Assembly: GCA_964389205.1 (NCBI GenBank)
Contig: CAYMDH010000006.1
Span: 1 to 64,000, forward strand
DNA length: 64,000 bases
Direction of reading: 5' to 3'
Source of the DNA: Leptobacterium sp964389205
GTDB lineage: Bacteria; Bacteroidota; Bacteroidia; Flavobacteriales; Flavobacteriaceae
Positions 53,549 through 62,499 of this stretch are shown here, in pieces. The notes under the pieces are model-generated. The model did no database searches. It saw only the letters and a list, made by a program, of their open reading frames with translations, and was not told the DNA's origin. Each line of letters begins with the position of its first letter. The first letter of the stretch is position 1. The position numbers were made by a program, and so were the translations under genes.

Positions 53549-55642
53549 ATGAAGCGTACATACGCCATCCTACTTATCTTACTTCTGTTTACTTTAAATT
53601 TATTTTCGCAAACTTCTCTTGATAAAGGTTTTAATTATTTAGAGACTGGAAAATATGCACAAGCTGAAGTGTTTTTTAAAAATTATTTAAAAAAAGATCC
53701 ATCTAATAAAACTGCTAAACTTTGTTATGGAAGAGCCATTGGATTAAATGGAAAAACCGTAGAAGCTGTATCATTATTTACAAAGCTTTTAGAAGAATAC
53801 CCAAAAGATTATGAAATAAAACTAAACTATGCAGAATCACTTTTATGGAATAAAAATTTCGATGCTGCTGAAGGGTATTATGAAAAATTAGTACTGGAAG
53901 ATTCCTTAAGTTTTTCTGCCCAATTAGGATATGCAAATACACTATCTAATTTAAAAAAATATAAGAAAGCTTTATTAATTATAGATAAAGCACTTGATAT
54001 TCAAGAAGGAAACCCTAACGCTTTAGTTTCTAAAAAATATATTCGACTAGGATATGCAAATACTTTTACACAAGCGCAAGAGTATGAAAAAGCATTGAAG
54101 TTACTCTATGAAAATTTAAAAGATTTTAAAAACGATAAAGAAACTCTTTTGAATATTGCTAATATTCATCTCATTGTAAAAAATACCGAAGCAGCTAAAT
54201 TAATTTATAAAAAGTTATCTGTTAATGCTACAGATTCTATTATTGGATTAAATGGCATTGCACTTGCAGAACATATTGCAGAAAACGATAAAGAAGCCCT
54301 TAAAGTAGCTAGGTTAGCAAAGAAAAAAGTAGCTGTTTTTGGAAACGGCACATTACGTAATCAAACTATAGAACGTTACATACAGTCGCTTATTTGGAAC
54401 AAAAAATATTCATTGGCCGAAAAAGATATCGATTCATTAATAGCCATCGCACCTAATGAAAATTGGGTTTTATCTTTACATGCTACCTTAGGTTTATATC
54501 GAAGTGATTTTAAAGAAAGTGTATCTGATTATAATCAAATACTCAACAATGACATACGCTCTTTTGATGGGAATTTAGGCCTCGCAAACGCATTAAGAGC
54601 AAGTGATAGAAATGAAGAAGCATATGGAGCTGCTTTTAAAACTCTCTCTTATTACAAAAATCAAGAAGATGCTAGTGGTTTTATTCAAAAACTAAATACT
54701 GAATATACCCCTTATGTAGAAGAAAAAATCTCATTTACTTTTGACAATGGAGATAATGAAGCGTTTTCAATAAAAAGCAACATAGAATTTCCTTTTAGCA
54801 TAAAGTTTAAAGTTTTGGCAGAACACCAATACCGTAAAACGCAAAATACAGTACTCAATAATGAGGCATCATCAAACAATGCGTTTGTTGGATTTGTTTA
54901 TAGATTATTTCCAAAAATAAATTTGCATTCTAAAATAGGTATTAACGCTACATCATCTTTTTCTAATGACTTTACTAATATTTTGGCGGAAACTTCTTTG
55001 AAAATAAAATCTTTTAAATTACAAGACCTGGAAATAGGATATAAAAGAGAGATTCAAAACTTCAATGCAGATCTTTTAGATCGAGAAATCTTAGCCAATA
55101 ATTATTTCATCAATTATAATATTTCCAGTAATTTTAATCTCGGATGGTTTACTCAATATTTTTACACAAGTCAAACTGATGGAAATGTTCGAAATCTTTT
55201 ATTTACATCACTCTACTATAATTTTTTATCAAAACCTGTTTTAAAAGGAGGTATAAATTATCAATTTATTAGTTTTCAGGATCAAGTTCCTACGATCTAT
55301 TTTAGTCCAGAACGTTTTAATGCCGTAGAGGTTTTTATAGATTTTTTAAAAGATGAAAATGCTGCATTAAAAAAACAATGGTTTTATACAATAAGTATTG
55401 CTGCCGGTTTACAATACATTGAAGATGATAGCAGTCAATCTACGTTTAGAGCACAAGCTAAATTGGGGTATAAATTTTCTAATCGCTTACTCGCTAATTT
55501 TTATGGACAGTATAGTAATATTGCTTCTGCTACTTCGGCTGGGTTTGCCTTTACAGAGATTGGTTTCCGTTTTAAATGGCATTTTTTAGAAGCGCCTATT
55601 TTCATAAATAAGCTAAAAGCAAATGCTTCTAAAAATCCATAG
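53549..55642 (+). CDS. TPR protein with C-terminal outer-membrane beta-barrel
   Basis: The start is taken at the ATG at 53549 (MKRTYAILLILLLFTLNLFSQ), giving a signal peptide; a GTG at 53519 adds ten residues. The first 390 residues or so are TPR repeats (GFNYLETGKYAQAEVFFKNYL and later copies). Residues from about 395 to 690 form beta-strands typical of a barrel. This resembles the layout of PelB/BcsC-type export porins and YaiO-like proteins, so it may be the outer-membrane exit for the polysaccharide. The promoter carries the 21-bp repeat element. Confidence 0.85.
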   Translation: MKRTYAILLILLLFTLNLFSQTSLDKGFNYLETGKYAQAEVFFKNYLKKDPSNKTAKLCYGRAIGLNGKTVEAVSLFTKLLEEYPKDYEIKLNYAESLLWNKNFDAAEGYYEKLVLEDSLSFSAQLGYANTLSNLKKYKKALLIIDKALDIQEGNPNALVSKKYIRLGYANTFTQAQEYEKALKLLYENLKDFKNDKETLLNIANIHLIVKNTEAAKLIYKKLSVNATDSIIGLNGIALAEHIAENDKEALKVARLAKKKVAVFGNGTLRNQTIERYIQSLIWNKKYSLAEKDIDSLIAIAPNENWVLSLHATLGLYRSDFKESVSDYNQILNNDIRSFDGNLGLANALRASDRNEEAYGAAFKTLSYYKNQEDASGFIQKLNTEYTPYVEEKISFTFDNGDNEAFSIKSNIEFPFSIKFKVLAEHQYRKTQNTVLNNEASSNNAFVGFVYRLFPKINLHSKIGINATSSFSNDFTNILAETSLKIKSFKLQDLEIGYKREIQNFNADLLDREILANNYFINYNISSNFNLGWFTQYFYTSQTDGNVRNLLFTSLYYNFLSKPVLKGGINYQFISFQDQVPTIYFSPERFNAVEVFIDFLKDENAALKKQWFYTISIAAGLQYIEDDSSQSTFRAQAKLGYKFSNRLLANFYGQYSNIASATSAGFAFTEIGFRFKWHFLEAPIFINKLKANASKNP

Positions 55643-55657
55643 TTTATTATTTTTATC

Positions 55658-55750
55658 CTATTCCTTATCAGAAGCACTCGTTCTTTGAATGTATGAAGAA
55701 ATAGTAAAAATCAAAAAGTAACTAATTAATGCTATTATATAAAAACTCAT
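55658..55750 (-). CDS. Candidate 30-residue membrane microprotein
   Basis: An ATG at 55750 opens MSFYIIALISYFLIFTISSY followed by IQRTSASDKE: one hydrophobic helix and a polar tail. It lies between the convergent TPR/barrel gene and the frameshifted DUF4114 gene, with no clear promoter. Chance is a real alternative at this length. Confidence 0.3.
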   Translation of the reverse strand: MSFYIIALISYFLIFTISSYIQRTSASDKE

Positions 55751-55801
55751 AATAAAGGGGGTTTTAGTAGTGTTATTTGCAATTTGCACTTGTAAAATGT
55801 G

Positions 55802-58236
55802 TTAATTAATCACAAATGTTCCTACATATTTACTATCGTCATCTATAATAAGTACGTATTTATAGATGCCTTGGATCATTTGTTTTGATTTATATTTAAT
55901 ATTTTTTTCTTTTTCATTAGAAAAACGATATGTTTTTTGACTAATATATCTACCTGTCATGTCTATTACACTTAAGTTTGCAACTTGCGTAGTAATTGGT
56001 AAACGAATGGTAGTTACATCACTAAAAGGATTGGGATAATTCATAATGGTATTGATCGAAATTAAAGGCTCATTTGTATCAATATCTATTTTACTTGTAT
56101 TGCTAAATGCTACTTCTTTTACCATAAAACTAAAGTCTTTATAGGTATTAAAATCTCCTTGTATAGAGAAAACTAATGTTTTAATATTAGCTATTGAAAT
56201 TTTAGGATTAGCACTTTTAAAATCTTCAAAATTGATAGTAATGGCAGTAGCTTCATTATGGGTTGGTAATTGATAAATAAATCGATCATTCCAATCTGCA
56301 GTTTGGTCAGTTACTATAATAACCTCAACAGCTACATTATTTTTAATAGTAAACTCTAAATTTTCATATTCAGAAACATCTAGGGTTTGGTCACCAGGAA
56401 GTACGGTTCTATAAGTATTAATGGTTCCTTTTACGTTTCCAAAAAGAGAAACACCTCTTTCTATAGAATACTTTTTATCATCGAGTATAGATTCTTGCGG
56501 CAATACATCAAAAAAACCAACATTAACCTCGTCATTAAGATAATCTATTCCCCAAGGTCCATCTGCTAAATACATTGCATCGTGCAAGCTTCCATTATTT
56601 GGAATTACAGAAAATCCGATATCAAATATGTATCCTAATGGTACTTCTACAGTTTGGTAAAATTCGCCACTCAGTGCTATACTTGTATTCATCAATTGGG
56701 TTTCACTTTTCTCAGTAGTTCTTAGGTTTCCTGAAAAAGTTAAAGTTTGGGCTTTTGATTTATTGATTAAATTCAAGTATAGCTTTCCGTTTTTATAACT
56801 TCCGTGGCTAACAAATACTTGGGGGGCTCTTTCATCAACGGTGACACTCATTAGCTTTTTTTCATTTTCTAAAACATTTATAATATAATTGACAGTATTA
56901 CTCTACCACCCCAAACTTGGAAATTCATATAATTTCCTTCTGGGTATTTTTCAATGTTCCATAAACTATAAAGCTCGTTTTGATCAATTCCTTGTCTAAT
57001 AGAAAAACTCAAAGCATATTCAATTTCTCCACTAGCGCGTTCTATTTTAGAATATATAACTTCATGTCCTTTTAGGCTTACATATCTAACATCTAATAAC
57101 TTCGAACTATTTAAACGATCACATATGACTTTGGAATGATCGTATATGCTTCCTTCTGTTTTAGTTGCTAAGGCTGCAGAAATTCTTTCTTCACCTCGAT
57201 AGTAATCTACAGAAAATACATCCTTAGCATTGGTTATCCCTATTAAATCATCTGGACTGGAAATATGTGCTATCTCTGTCCCAAATACACCTGTTTCTGG
57301 AAAAAAAGTCTTGTAATTGAACTGTATTACCAGCTCCATTAGCACTTGATCTAGTTATTTTTTTATAAAGTTGTTGATTCAGTTTTGTATTCGCTACATT
57401 TCCATTTTTAGAACGATCAAAATTACGTTTGGCAATAAGAGAAGCTAAATCTCCATTACTCTCTAAACCTCCATCATTACCTGAGGTAACAGGGTTTGCA
57501 CTATCTACATCTGCGTAATTAGTAGTAGCCATTGCTGTAAACGGGTTTGCTGTGATATAAAATAATACATCATTAAAATCATTATCACAGGAAGCATAAT
57601 CTCTTCGTATATCTTCAAAACCTAAAATAATTCTCTCGTTTTCTGGGTCACATAATAAAACATTGTGTTTTCTCAATTCTGCATTATTTTCTGGATTATA
57701 ATCTGGATTCGAATATAGTTTCCACAAACCAGAAGTTACTTCAGATCCATTCCATCCATTTGCTAACAAAACCCATCTATTCCTGTTCCAGCAGAAAATC
57801 TTCCAATTTTAACTTTATTACCGGCTTCCAGGTCTCCTCCACTTCCTTTGGCAGAAATATTTGGGAATACAATAGTTATATCACTATCACTTGGAGATGG
57901 AGGATTAGAATCATTAACATCATAAGTATAGAACCCTAATACGTTTCTATAACCAGCATCTTCTGCTACAAATGTTACCCATACATCTGCATTTTCTACT
58001 AATATGATGTCTGTATCAAATCCTGAAGATATATAATGTGGGTTGTAATCAGGGACTGGATATTGTTCTGGTAAAGAATTATTTATTAATGTTAACGTCT
58101 CTTCTCCAACAGTATCATTTTCATCAAGATATAGTGGAGTTCCGTTTGAGGTGTACGCGCCTAAAAATTGATATTGAGCACTTACTGTTAGGCTCAAAAT
58201 TATTGCAATAAAAAGTAGTAATTTATTCATAATCAT
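55802..58236 (-). pseudogene. DUF4114 / T9SS-sorted surface protein, three frameshifts
   Basis: Four consecutive frames form one gene. The first (57763-58236) has a signal peptide and the start of a DUF4114-type domain (TFVAEDAGYRNVLGFYTY). One missing T near 57770 shifts to the second (57248-57769; FEDIRRDYASCDNDFNDVLF). One extra T in the T7 run at 57301-57307 shifts to the third (56878-57345). One missing A near 56893-56900 shifts to the fourth (55802-56851), which ends with a type IX secretion sorting region (NYPNPFSDVTTIRLP to YVGTFVIN). Restored, it would be about 800 residues and exported to the surface. All three changes are in homopolymers. Confidence 0.85.
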
Positions 58237-58633
58237 CGATTTTAATACTGCTAAACTACTATGGTTATTAGGCTCGTTTTTCCAATTTCGCCGAGTTAAA
58301 AAGCTCCTTAGTCAAATGACTCATTTGTTTCGATGAATAGTTTTTAATTAAAAACGACTGTGATTATTAAGATATAATTGAAAAAACAAATAAAAGAATC
58401 AACAGATTGAAAAGTAAACATTCAAAAAAATTAATCGTTTGATATACAGAAACTTTGGATGTTAAAAGCAACGCTGTTTAGGTAGCCATTCTTGTTTATA
58501 TGGCAAGTGAAGATAATGAGAGAACATTAACGTAAAAACGTTTTGCCAATAAATCTTTAGAACAAAAATCCAAAGAACATAACTTATGCCAAGAAAGGCA
58601 AATAGGCATGGGGGATTAGATTAAATAAAAGAA
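58237..58633. other. 397-base intergenic region with repeat array
   Basis: It holds the three 21-bp-period repeats at 58286-58338, a following TAGTTTTT that could be a plus-strand -7 box, and a dyad AACGT-AAAA-ACGTT at 58529-58542. A short hairpin (ATGCC/GGCAT) lies near 58586-58611. No protein frame is convincing. A plus-strand RNA starting near 58352 is possible. Confidence 0.45.
58286..58338 (+). promoter_or_regulatory. Three 11-bp direct repeats, 21-bp period (candidate LytTR site)
   Basis: TTTCGCCGAGT (58286), CTTAGTCAAAT (58307) and TTTCGATGAAT (58328) are spaced exactly 21 bases apart. The third is identical to the first repeat at 53464. The first two match the consensus TKTMGAYNAAT at 9 of 11 positions. 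The array lies 50 bases upstream of the DUF4114 gene, which is on the other strand. Confidence 0.5.
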
Positions 58634-59338
58634 TTATAAAAGATTAAGTCGTTTCATAAGTTCTGGTTTATTAGAACGGCTTACTGGTATAACATCTTTT
58701 GCAATTAAAATACTATTGTCTTCTATATCAATTATTTTTTTTAAGTTAATAATAAAAGATCGGTGAATTTTCAGAAATAAATCACTGGGGAGTTTTTCTT
58801 CGATTTTCTTCATCGTAGAGTGAACAATATGATTTTTACCCTCTGTTTTTATACTGATATAATCACCTTTAGCTTCAATAAGATATATATCTGGAATATT
58901 AATTTTTATTAATCGTCTGTCAATATTTACATAAAGATGATTTTCAGTATCTTCAGTTACAGCTGTTTTTTCTTTTTCTTCTATGGTTATTGCCATTTTC
59001 AATTTTTGTATCGCCTTTGAAAAACGCTCTTCTGAAATAGGTTTTACCAAATAATCAACTATACAATCATATTCAAAAGCTTCAATAGCAAAATTTTTAT
59101 CAGATGTAGTTAATACCACCTTAGGCGGATCTTTCAATGTCTGAATAAAATCAAAGCCTGTAAAATCTGGCATATGAATATCCAGAAAAATAAAATCTAC
59201 CTCCTGATTATTTAAAAACTTGATAGCTTCTATTGCATTTGAAAATTCTCCAACTACATTCAATTCTGGAATAGATAAACACAATTGGTTAATAATGGCT
59301 CTAGCCATTGTCTCATCGTCTACGATAATACAATTCAT
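58634..59338 (-). CDS. LytTR-family response regulator
   Basis: The 234-residue protein has a receiver domain (1-120; D7-D8, phospho-acceptor D53 in FLDIHMP, Lys in LVKP) and a C-terminal LytTR DNA-binding domain (about 133-232; YLIEAKGDYISIKTEG, KIHRSFIINL). LytTR proteins bind direct repeats with one-face, two-turn spacing. It is the last gene of the REC/H-NOX/kinase/HPt operon, 14 bases after HPt. It is the natural output and the first candidate to bind the 21-bp-period repeats. Confidence 0.94.
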   Translation of the reverse strand: MNCIIVDDETMARAIINQLCLSIPELNVVGEFSNAIEAIKFLNNQEVDFIFLDIHMPDFTGFDFIQTLKDPPKVVLTTSDKNFAIEAFEYDCIVDYLVKPISEERFSKAIQKLKMAITIEEKEKTAVTEDTENHLYVNIDRRLIKINIPDIYLIEAKGDYISIKTEGKNHIVHSTMKKIEEKLPSDLFLKIHRSFIINLKKIIDIEDNSILIAKDVIPVSRSNKPELMKRLNLL

Positions 59339-59352
59339 AAGTATATAATTTT

Positions 59353-59682
59353 TTATAACCTTGTTATATAATCTTGAATGATTTGTAACAAGATGGTGAA
59401 CTTCTCGTGTAAATTGTGGGGGGTAGCGTTTGGATTGTTTAAACTTCCTTCGAGTTCCTCTGCCAAAGAGTATCCTTTTTCGAGTCCTAAAATACTAATT
59501 TTATGTTTAATTTTATGAACATCTTGACCAGCTTCTTGAAATTTATTTAAAGCAAAGTTATTTAGATATTTTTCTTTTTCTAGAGGAAATTCAAATTGTA
59601 AGACATTTATCATTTTTTTCTTAAATGCTTCGTCATTTCCTGCTAATTCTTCTACGTAATTTAGATTTGGAGTTTCTTTCAT
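59353..59682 (-). CDS. Histidine phosphotransfer (HPt) protein
   Basis: The 109-residue helical protein has the HPt motif V-H-K-I-K-H-K-I-S-I-L-G; His56 is the likely phosphorylated residue, followed by the usual Leu/Glu helix (SLAEELEGSL). It would carry phosphate between a receiver and the LytTR regulator or the receiver-GT2 protein. It lies between kinase (five bases) and LytTR regulator (14 bases). Confidence 0.88.
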   Translation of the reverse strand: MKETPNLNYVEELAGNDEAFKKKMINVLQFEFPLEKEKYLNNFALNKFQEAGQDVHKIKHKISILGLEKGYSLAEELEGSLNNPNATPHNLHEKFTILLQIIQDYITRL

Positions 59683-59687
59683 GGGGC

Positions 59688-61280
59688 TTATTTTTTTAAA
59701 GTGAAATAAAATGTAGTACCTATACCTATTTTAGATTCTAACCATATCTGTCCTTCATATAAGTCTACGATCTTTTTTACAATAGACAATCCTATTCCTG
59801 TAGAGTTTTCATCATCTCCTAGGGATTGAAATATTTTAAAAATCTTTTCGTGATACGCTTTAGGAATCCCTTTACCATTATCTTGTATAGAAAATTGCCA
59901 ATGGGTATTTTTAGAAATACAATCAATCTCAACAATTCCTTTTTCTTTATCTATATAATTAACAGCATTTGCTATAATATTTTGAAATAGCTGCTGTATT
60001 CTGATTCTATCTGCTTTTAAAATAGGCAGTTTTTTTAATGAGATTACTTTGACGTGTTCTGGAATGTAAATTGTATCTGTAATTTCAGTAATAATTTCAT
60101 TAATATCAACTTGCTTTTTAACTAAAACATCATGACTAACACTTGAATACTTTAAAATTCCATCTATTAAACGTTCCATATTTTCTGCCTTCTCTTCTAA
60201 CATCTTCAGATATCCTAATCCCTTTTCATCAAAGTTTTTTTCATAATCTTCTTTCAACCAAGTAACAAGGGTTTCTATACTCCTTAAGGGCGATTTAAGG
60301 TCATGAGAAACCATATGAGCATATTCTTGTAATTCTTCATTACTCTTCTCCAAATTCAATACCAATTGCTTCTTTTGTTTCTCAATTGCAAGTTGGGTTG
60401 TAATATCTTCAATCATTGCAACTTGATGCTTGACTATTCCTTTTTTATTTTTAACTGCGCTTACTGTTGTTTTTGCATTTAGTATCGAATTATCTTTTTT
60501 TAGATATCGTTTATATATTGTGAAACTATCTGTTTTTCCAGAATTCATAACTTGCATATTGTTTGAACTCTCTTCCTTATCATCTTCATAGGTTAAACTT
60601 CGTACGTTTTTTCCTGCCAATTCTTCTTCAGTATAACCCAGTAAATTTAGAAATGTAGGGTTTGTTTTTACAACAAACTCATCTATTGTCAATACAATTC
60701 CTAGAGGAGAATGATCTACTATAATATCTAATTGTCTTTTTTGTTCTTCAAAAATTTCTTGATCTATTGTAGTTTGCGTTATATCTCTAACAATGCCTTG
60801 AGCAGCAACTGCCTTTCCTTTTTTATTATAAATAATGCTAGAATTCACATGAACTAGCTTTGTGTCTTTATTTTTTGTTATGACTCTTGCTTGGAAATCT
60901 GTAAAAGACCCTTCTTTATATAATTTATTAAATGCTTCTATACTATACTTCATATCATCTTTATGAAGTATATTGAGTAAATTAAATGATTCTTTAGAAA
61001 CATCATATCCAAACATTTTTTTAGCTGCATCATTCATCTTCAAAACATTACCCATCAAGTCCATCATTATATAGGCATCTACAATGTTTTCAAAAACACC
61101 TTTTAATTCTGATACTTTTTCACTTATATTTTCTTCTAATCTGGTATTTGCTTGTTTTAACTCTTCCGTAATTTGATAGAGTTCTAACGATTTGCTTTCA
61201 AGAATTTTTTCTGCGTGTTTTCTAGCTATTTTTTCTCGTTCTAAAGCTCTTTCTAATATTTCTATTTTGGTATTACTCAT
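59688..61280 (-). CDS. PAS-containing cytoplasmic sensor histidine kinase
   Basis: The 530-residue kinase has an N-terminal coiled coil (about 1-60), two PAS domains (about 62-170 and 182-295), the phospho-acceptor region HMVSHDLKSPLRS (His326) and an ATPase domain with N438 (IIANAVNY), DNGKGIP and GIGLSIV. There is no membrane helix, so it senses inside the cell. The start overlaps the H-NOX stop by eight bases, a typical H-NOX/kinase arrangement in which bound gas controls kinase activity. Confidence 0.95.
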   Translation of the reverse strand: MSNTKIEILERALEREKIARKHAEKILESKSLELYQITEELKQANTRLEENISEKVSELKGVFENIVDAYIMMDLMGNVLKMNDAAKKMFGYDVSKESFNLLNILHKDDMKYSIEAFNKLYKEGSFTDFQARVITKNKDTKLVHVNSSIIYNKKGKAVAAQGIVRDITQTTIDQEIFEEQKRQLDIIVDHSPLGIVLTIDEFVVKTNPTFLNLLGYTEEELAGKNVRSLTYEDDKEESSNNMQVMNSGKTDSFTIYKRYLKKDNSILNAKTTVSAVKNKKGIVKHQVAMIEDITTQLAIEKQKKQLVLNLEKSNEELQEYAHMVSHDLKSPLRSIETLVTWLKEDYEKNFDEKGLGYLKMLEEKAENMERLIDGILKYSSVSHDVLVKKQVDINEIITEITDTIYIPEHVKVISLKKLPILKADRIRIQQLFQNIIANAVNYIDKEKGIVEIDCISKNTHWQFSIQDNGKGIPKAYHEKIFKIFQSLGDDENSTGIGLSIVKKIVDLYEGQIWLESKIGIGTTFYFTLKK

Positions 61281-61815
61281 TATAAGATGCTGTGAATTTT
61301 ACTCGACTTCCATCTTCTTTAAGTTTTTCTACAATAATTGTTGCTTCTCTTTTATAGTGTTCAAAAGTTTTTTGCATTAATCCATGAGCAAAACGATACA
61401 AACTTCTACTGGATTCATAGATCATTGTAATACTATTATTATCTTCTTGTAACACTTCAAAAGTAGGGAGTTCTGCTCCTGGGTATATCTTCCTTACGTG
61501 CACATGTATATGATCTTCTATGGATGACATTAATGAAATAGGGTGTTTAAATTGCTTAAATATTTCTGGATGACTTGTTAGTAAAGCACTAAAAAAGTAA
61601 GTCCCATAAACATATAATAAGTCATTCACTGGTGTATTCACTTTTTCACTCAAATTAGTAACCAAACGTAACATCTCTGCAAAGTCATAGGTACCAACTG
61701 CTGTATACGCTCCTTTAGACTCTAAATTTGACTGTGCTATAATATAATCTACAGTTTCTAAACCAAATGTTTTCTCAACCATTTCTAAAAACTCTGTAAA
61801 TACAATTCCTTTCAT
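61273..61815 (-). CDS. H-NOX (heme nitric oxide/oxygen binding) protein
   Basis: The 180-residue protein starts MKGIVF and has the H-NOX heme site: a histidine in IEDHIHVHVRKIYPGAELP (residues 102-106, most likely His104 by pattern) and the propionate-binding Y-x-S-x-R at 133-137 (YESSR). Related proteins bind NO, often controlling biofilm. It lies between a receiver gene (four bases upstream) and the PAS kinase gene (eight-base overlap). I cannot say whether it binds oxygen as well. Confidence 0.95.
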   Translation of the reverse strand: MKGIVFTEFLEMVEKTFGLETVDYIIAQSNLESKGAYTAVGTYDFAEMLRLVTNLSEKVNTPVNDLLYVYGTYFFSALLTSHPEIFKQFKHPISLMSSIEDHIHVHVRKIYPGAELPTFEVLQEDNNSITMIYESSRSLYRFAHGLMQKTFEHYKREATIIVEKLKEDGSRVKFTASYNE

Positions 61816-61819
61816 CTAT

Positions 61820-62227
61820 TTAGATATTATTAAGTTCATTAATACTCCAGTATTCTAATACTGTTTTTAATTTGTTTATATAATCTTCATATTTAAGAGG
61901 TTTAATAATATAGCCTGCGATTCCTATTTTATAACATTCTAAAATATCGCTTTGTTTGTTTGATGTTGTCATTACTATAGCTGGTATAAACTTCAAAACT
62001 TCATCTGTTTTTAGTATTCTTAAAAATTCTATCCCGCTTATTTTTGGCATGTTTAAATCTACCAAAATAATATCAGGTAATTTGTTTTCTCCATTTAAAA
62101 TCTTTAGCGCCTCCTCTCCATTTTTAGCTTCAATTATCCTATGTTTCAATCCTAATTTTGAAACTATTCTATTTAATTTCATCACTTCAATCTTGTCATC
62201 TTCAATAAAAAGGATGTCTAAGGTCAT
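61820..62227 (-). CDS. Stand-alone receiver-domain response regulator
   Basis: The 135-residue single receiver has the acid pair D10-D11, phospho-acceptor D57 in LVDLNMP, T-T in the switch (MTTSNK) and the Lys in IIKPL. It is the first gene of the five-gene H-NOX operon. With no output domain it may be a phosphate sink or a shuttle to HPt, or it may dock to a partner such as the kinase. Confidence 0.94.
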   Translation of the reverse strand: MTLDILFIEDDKIEVMKLNRIVSKLGLKHRIIEAKNGEEALKILNGENKLPDIILVDLNMPKISGIEFLRILKTDEVLKFIPAIVMTTSNKQSDILECYKIGIAGYIIKPLKYEDYINKLKTVLEYWSINELNNI

Positions 62228-62293
62228 TTTTTTTCTGGTTTTAAAAATATTTATAAATAAATTTCTTCTATTAACAGGACTATTATTAATATG

Positions 62294-62346
62294 TTTCGAT
62301 AAATAGGCTTTTGGTGTAGACCAATGGTTGATTACTGTAGATCAAT
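62294..62346 (+). promoter_or_regulatory. Three 11-bp direct repeats, 21-bp period (candidate LytTR site)
   Basis: TTTCGATAAAT (62294), TGTAGACCAAT (62315) and TGTAGATCAAT (62336) are exactly 21 bases apart. The first two align with the array at 53464 over 27 bases. TATTTTTA, a near -7 box, starts at 62349. The array lies between the divergent H-NOX operon and the lipoprotein gene and may control either. Confidence 0.62.
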
Positions 62347-62463
62347 GGTATTTTTACATAAAAAGCATACTTGATTTGTTTAACTACCATTTAATAACGA
62401 TGGTTTTTCCATAATGTTTTTTTAAAAACTTTAATTTGAAGGTCAGAAAAAGCTATATTTTCA

Positions 62464-62471
62464 TAATTTTG
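62464..62471 (+). promoter_or_regulatory. -7 promoter box for the lipoprotein gene
   Basis: TAATTTTG matches TAnnTTTG and lies 28 bases before the ATG at 62500. A TTTG at 62435 is 25 bases upstream of it, longer than ideal. Confidence 0.45.
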
Positions 62472-62499
62472 GTTGTATACAATTCATATTTTTATTAAA

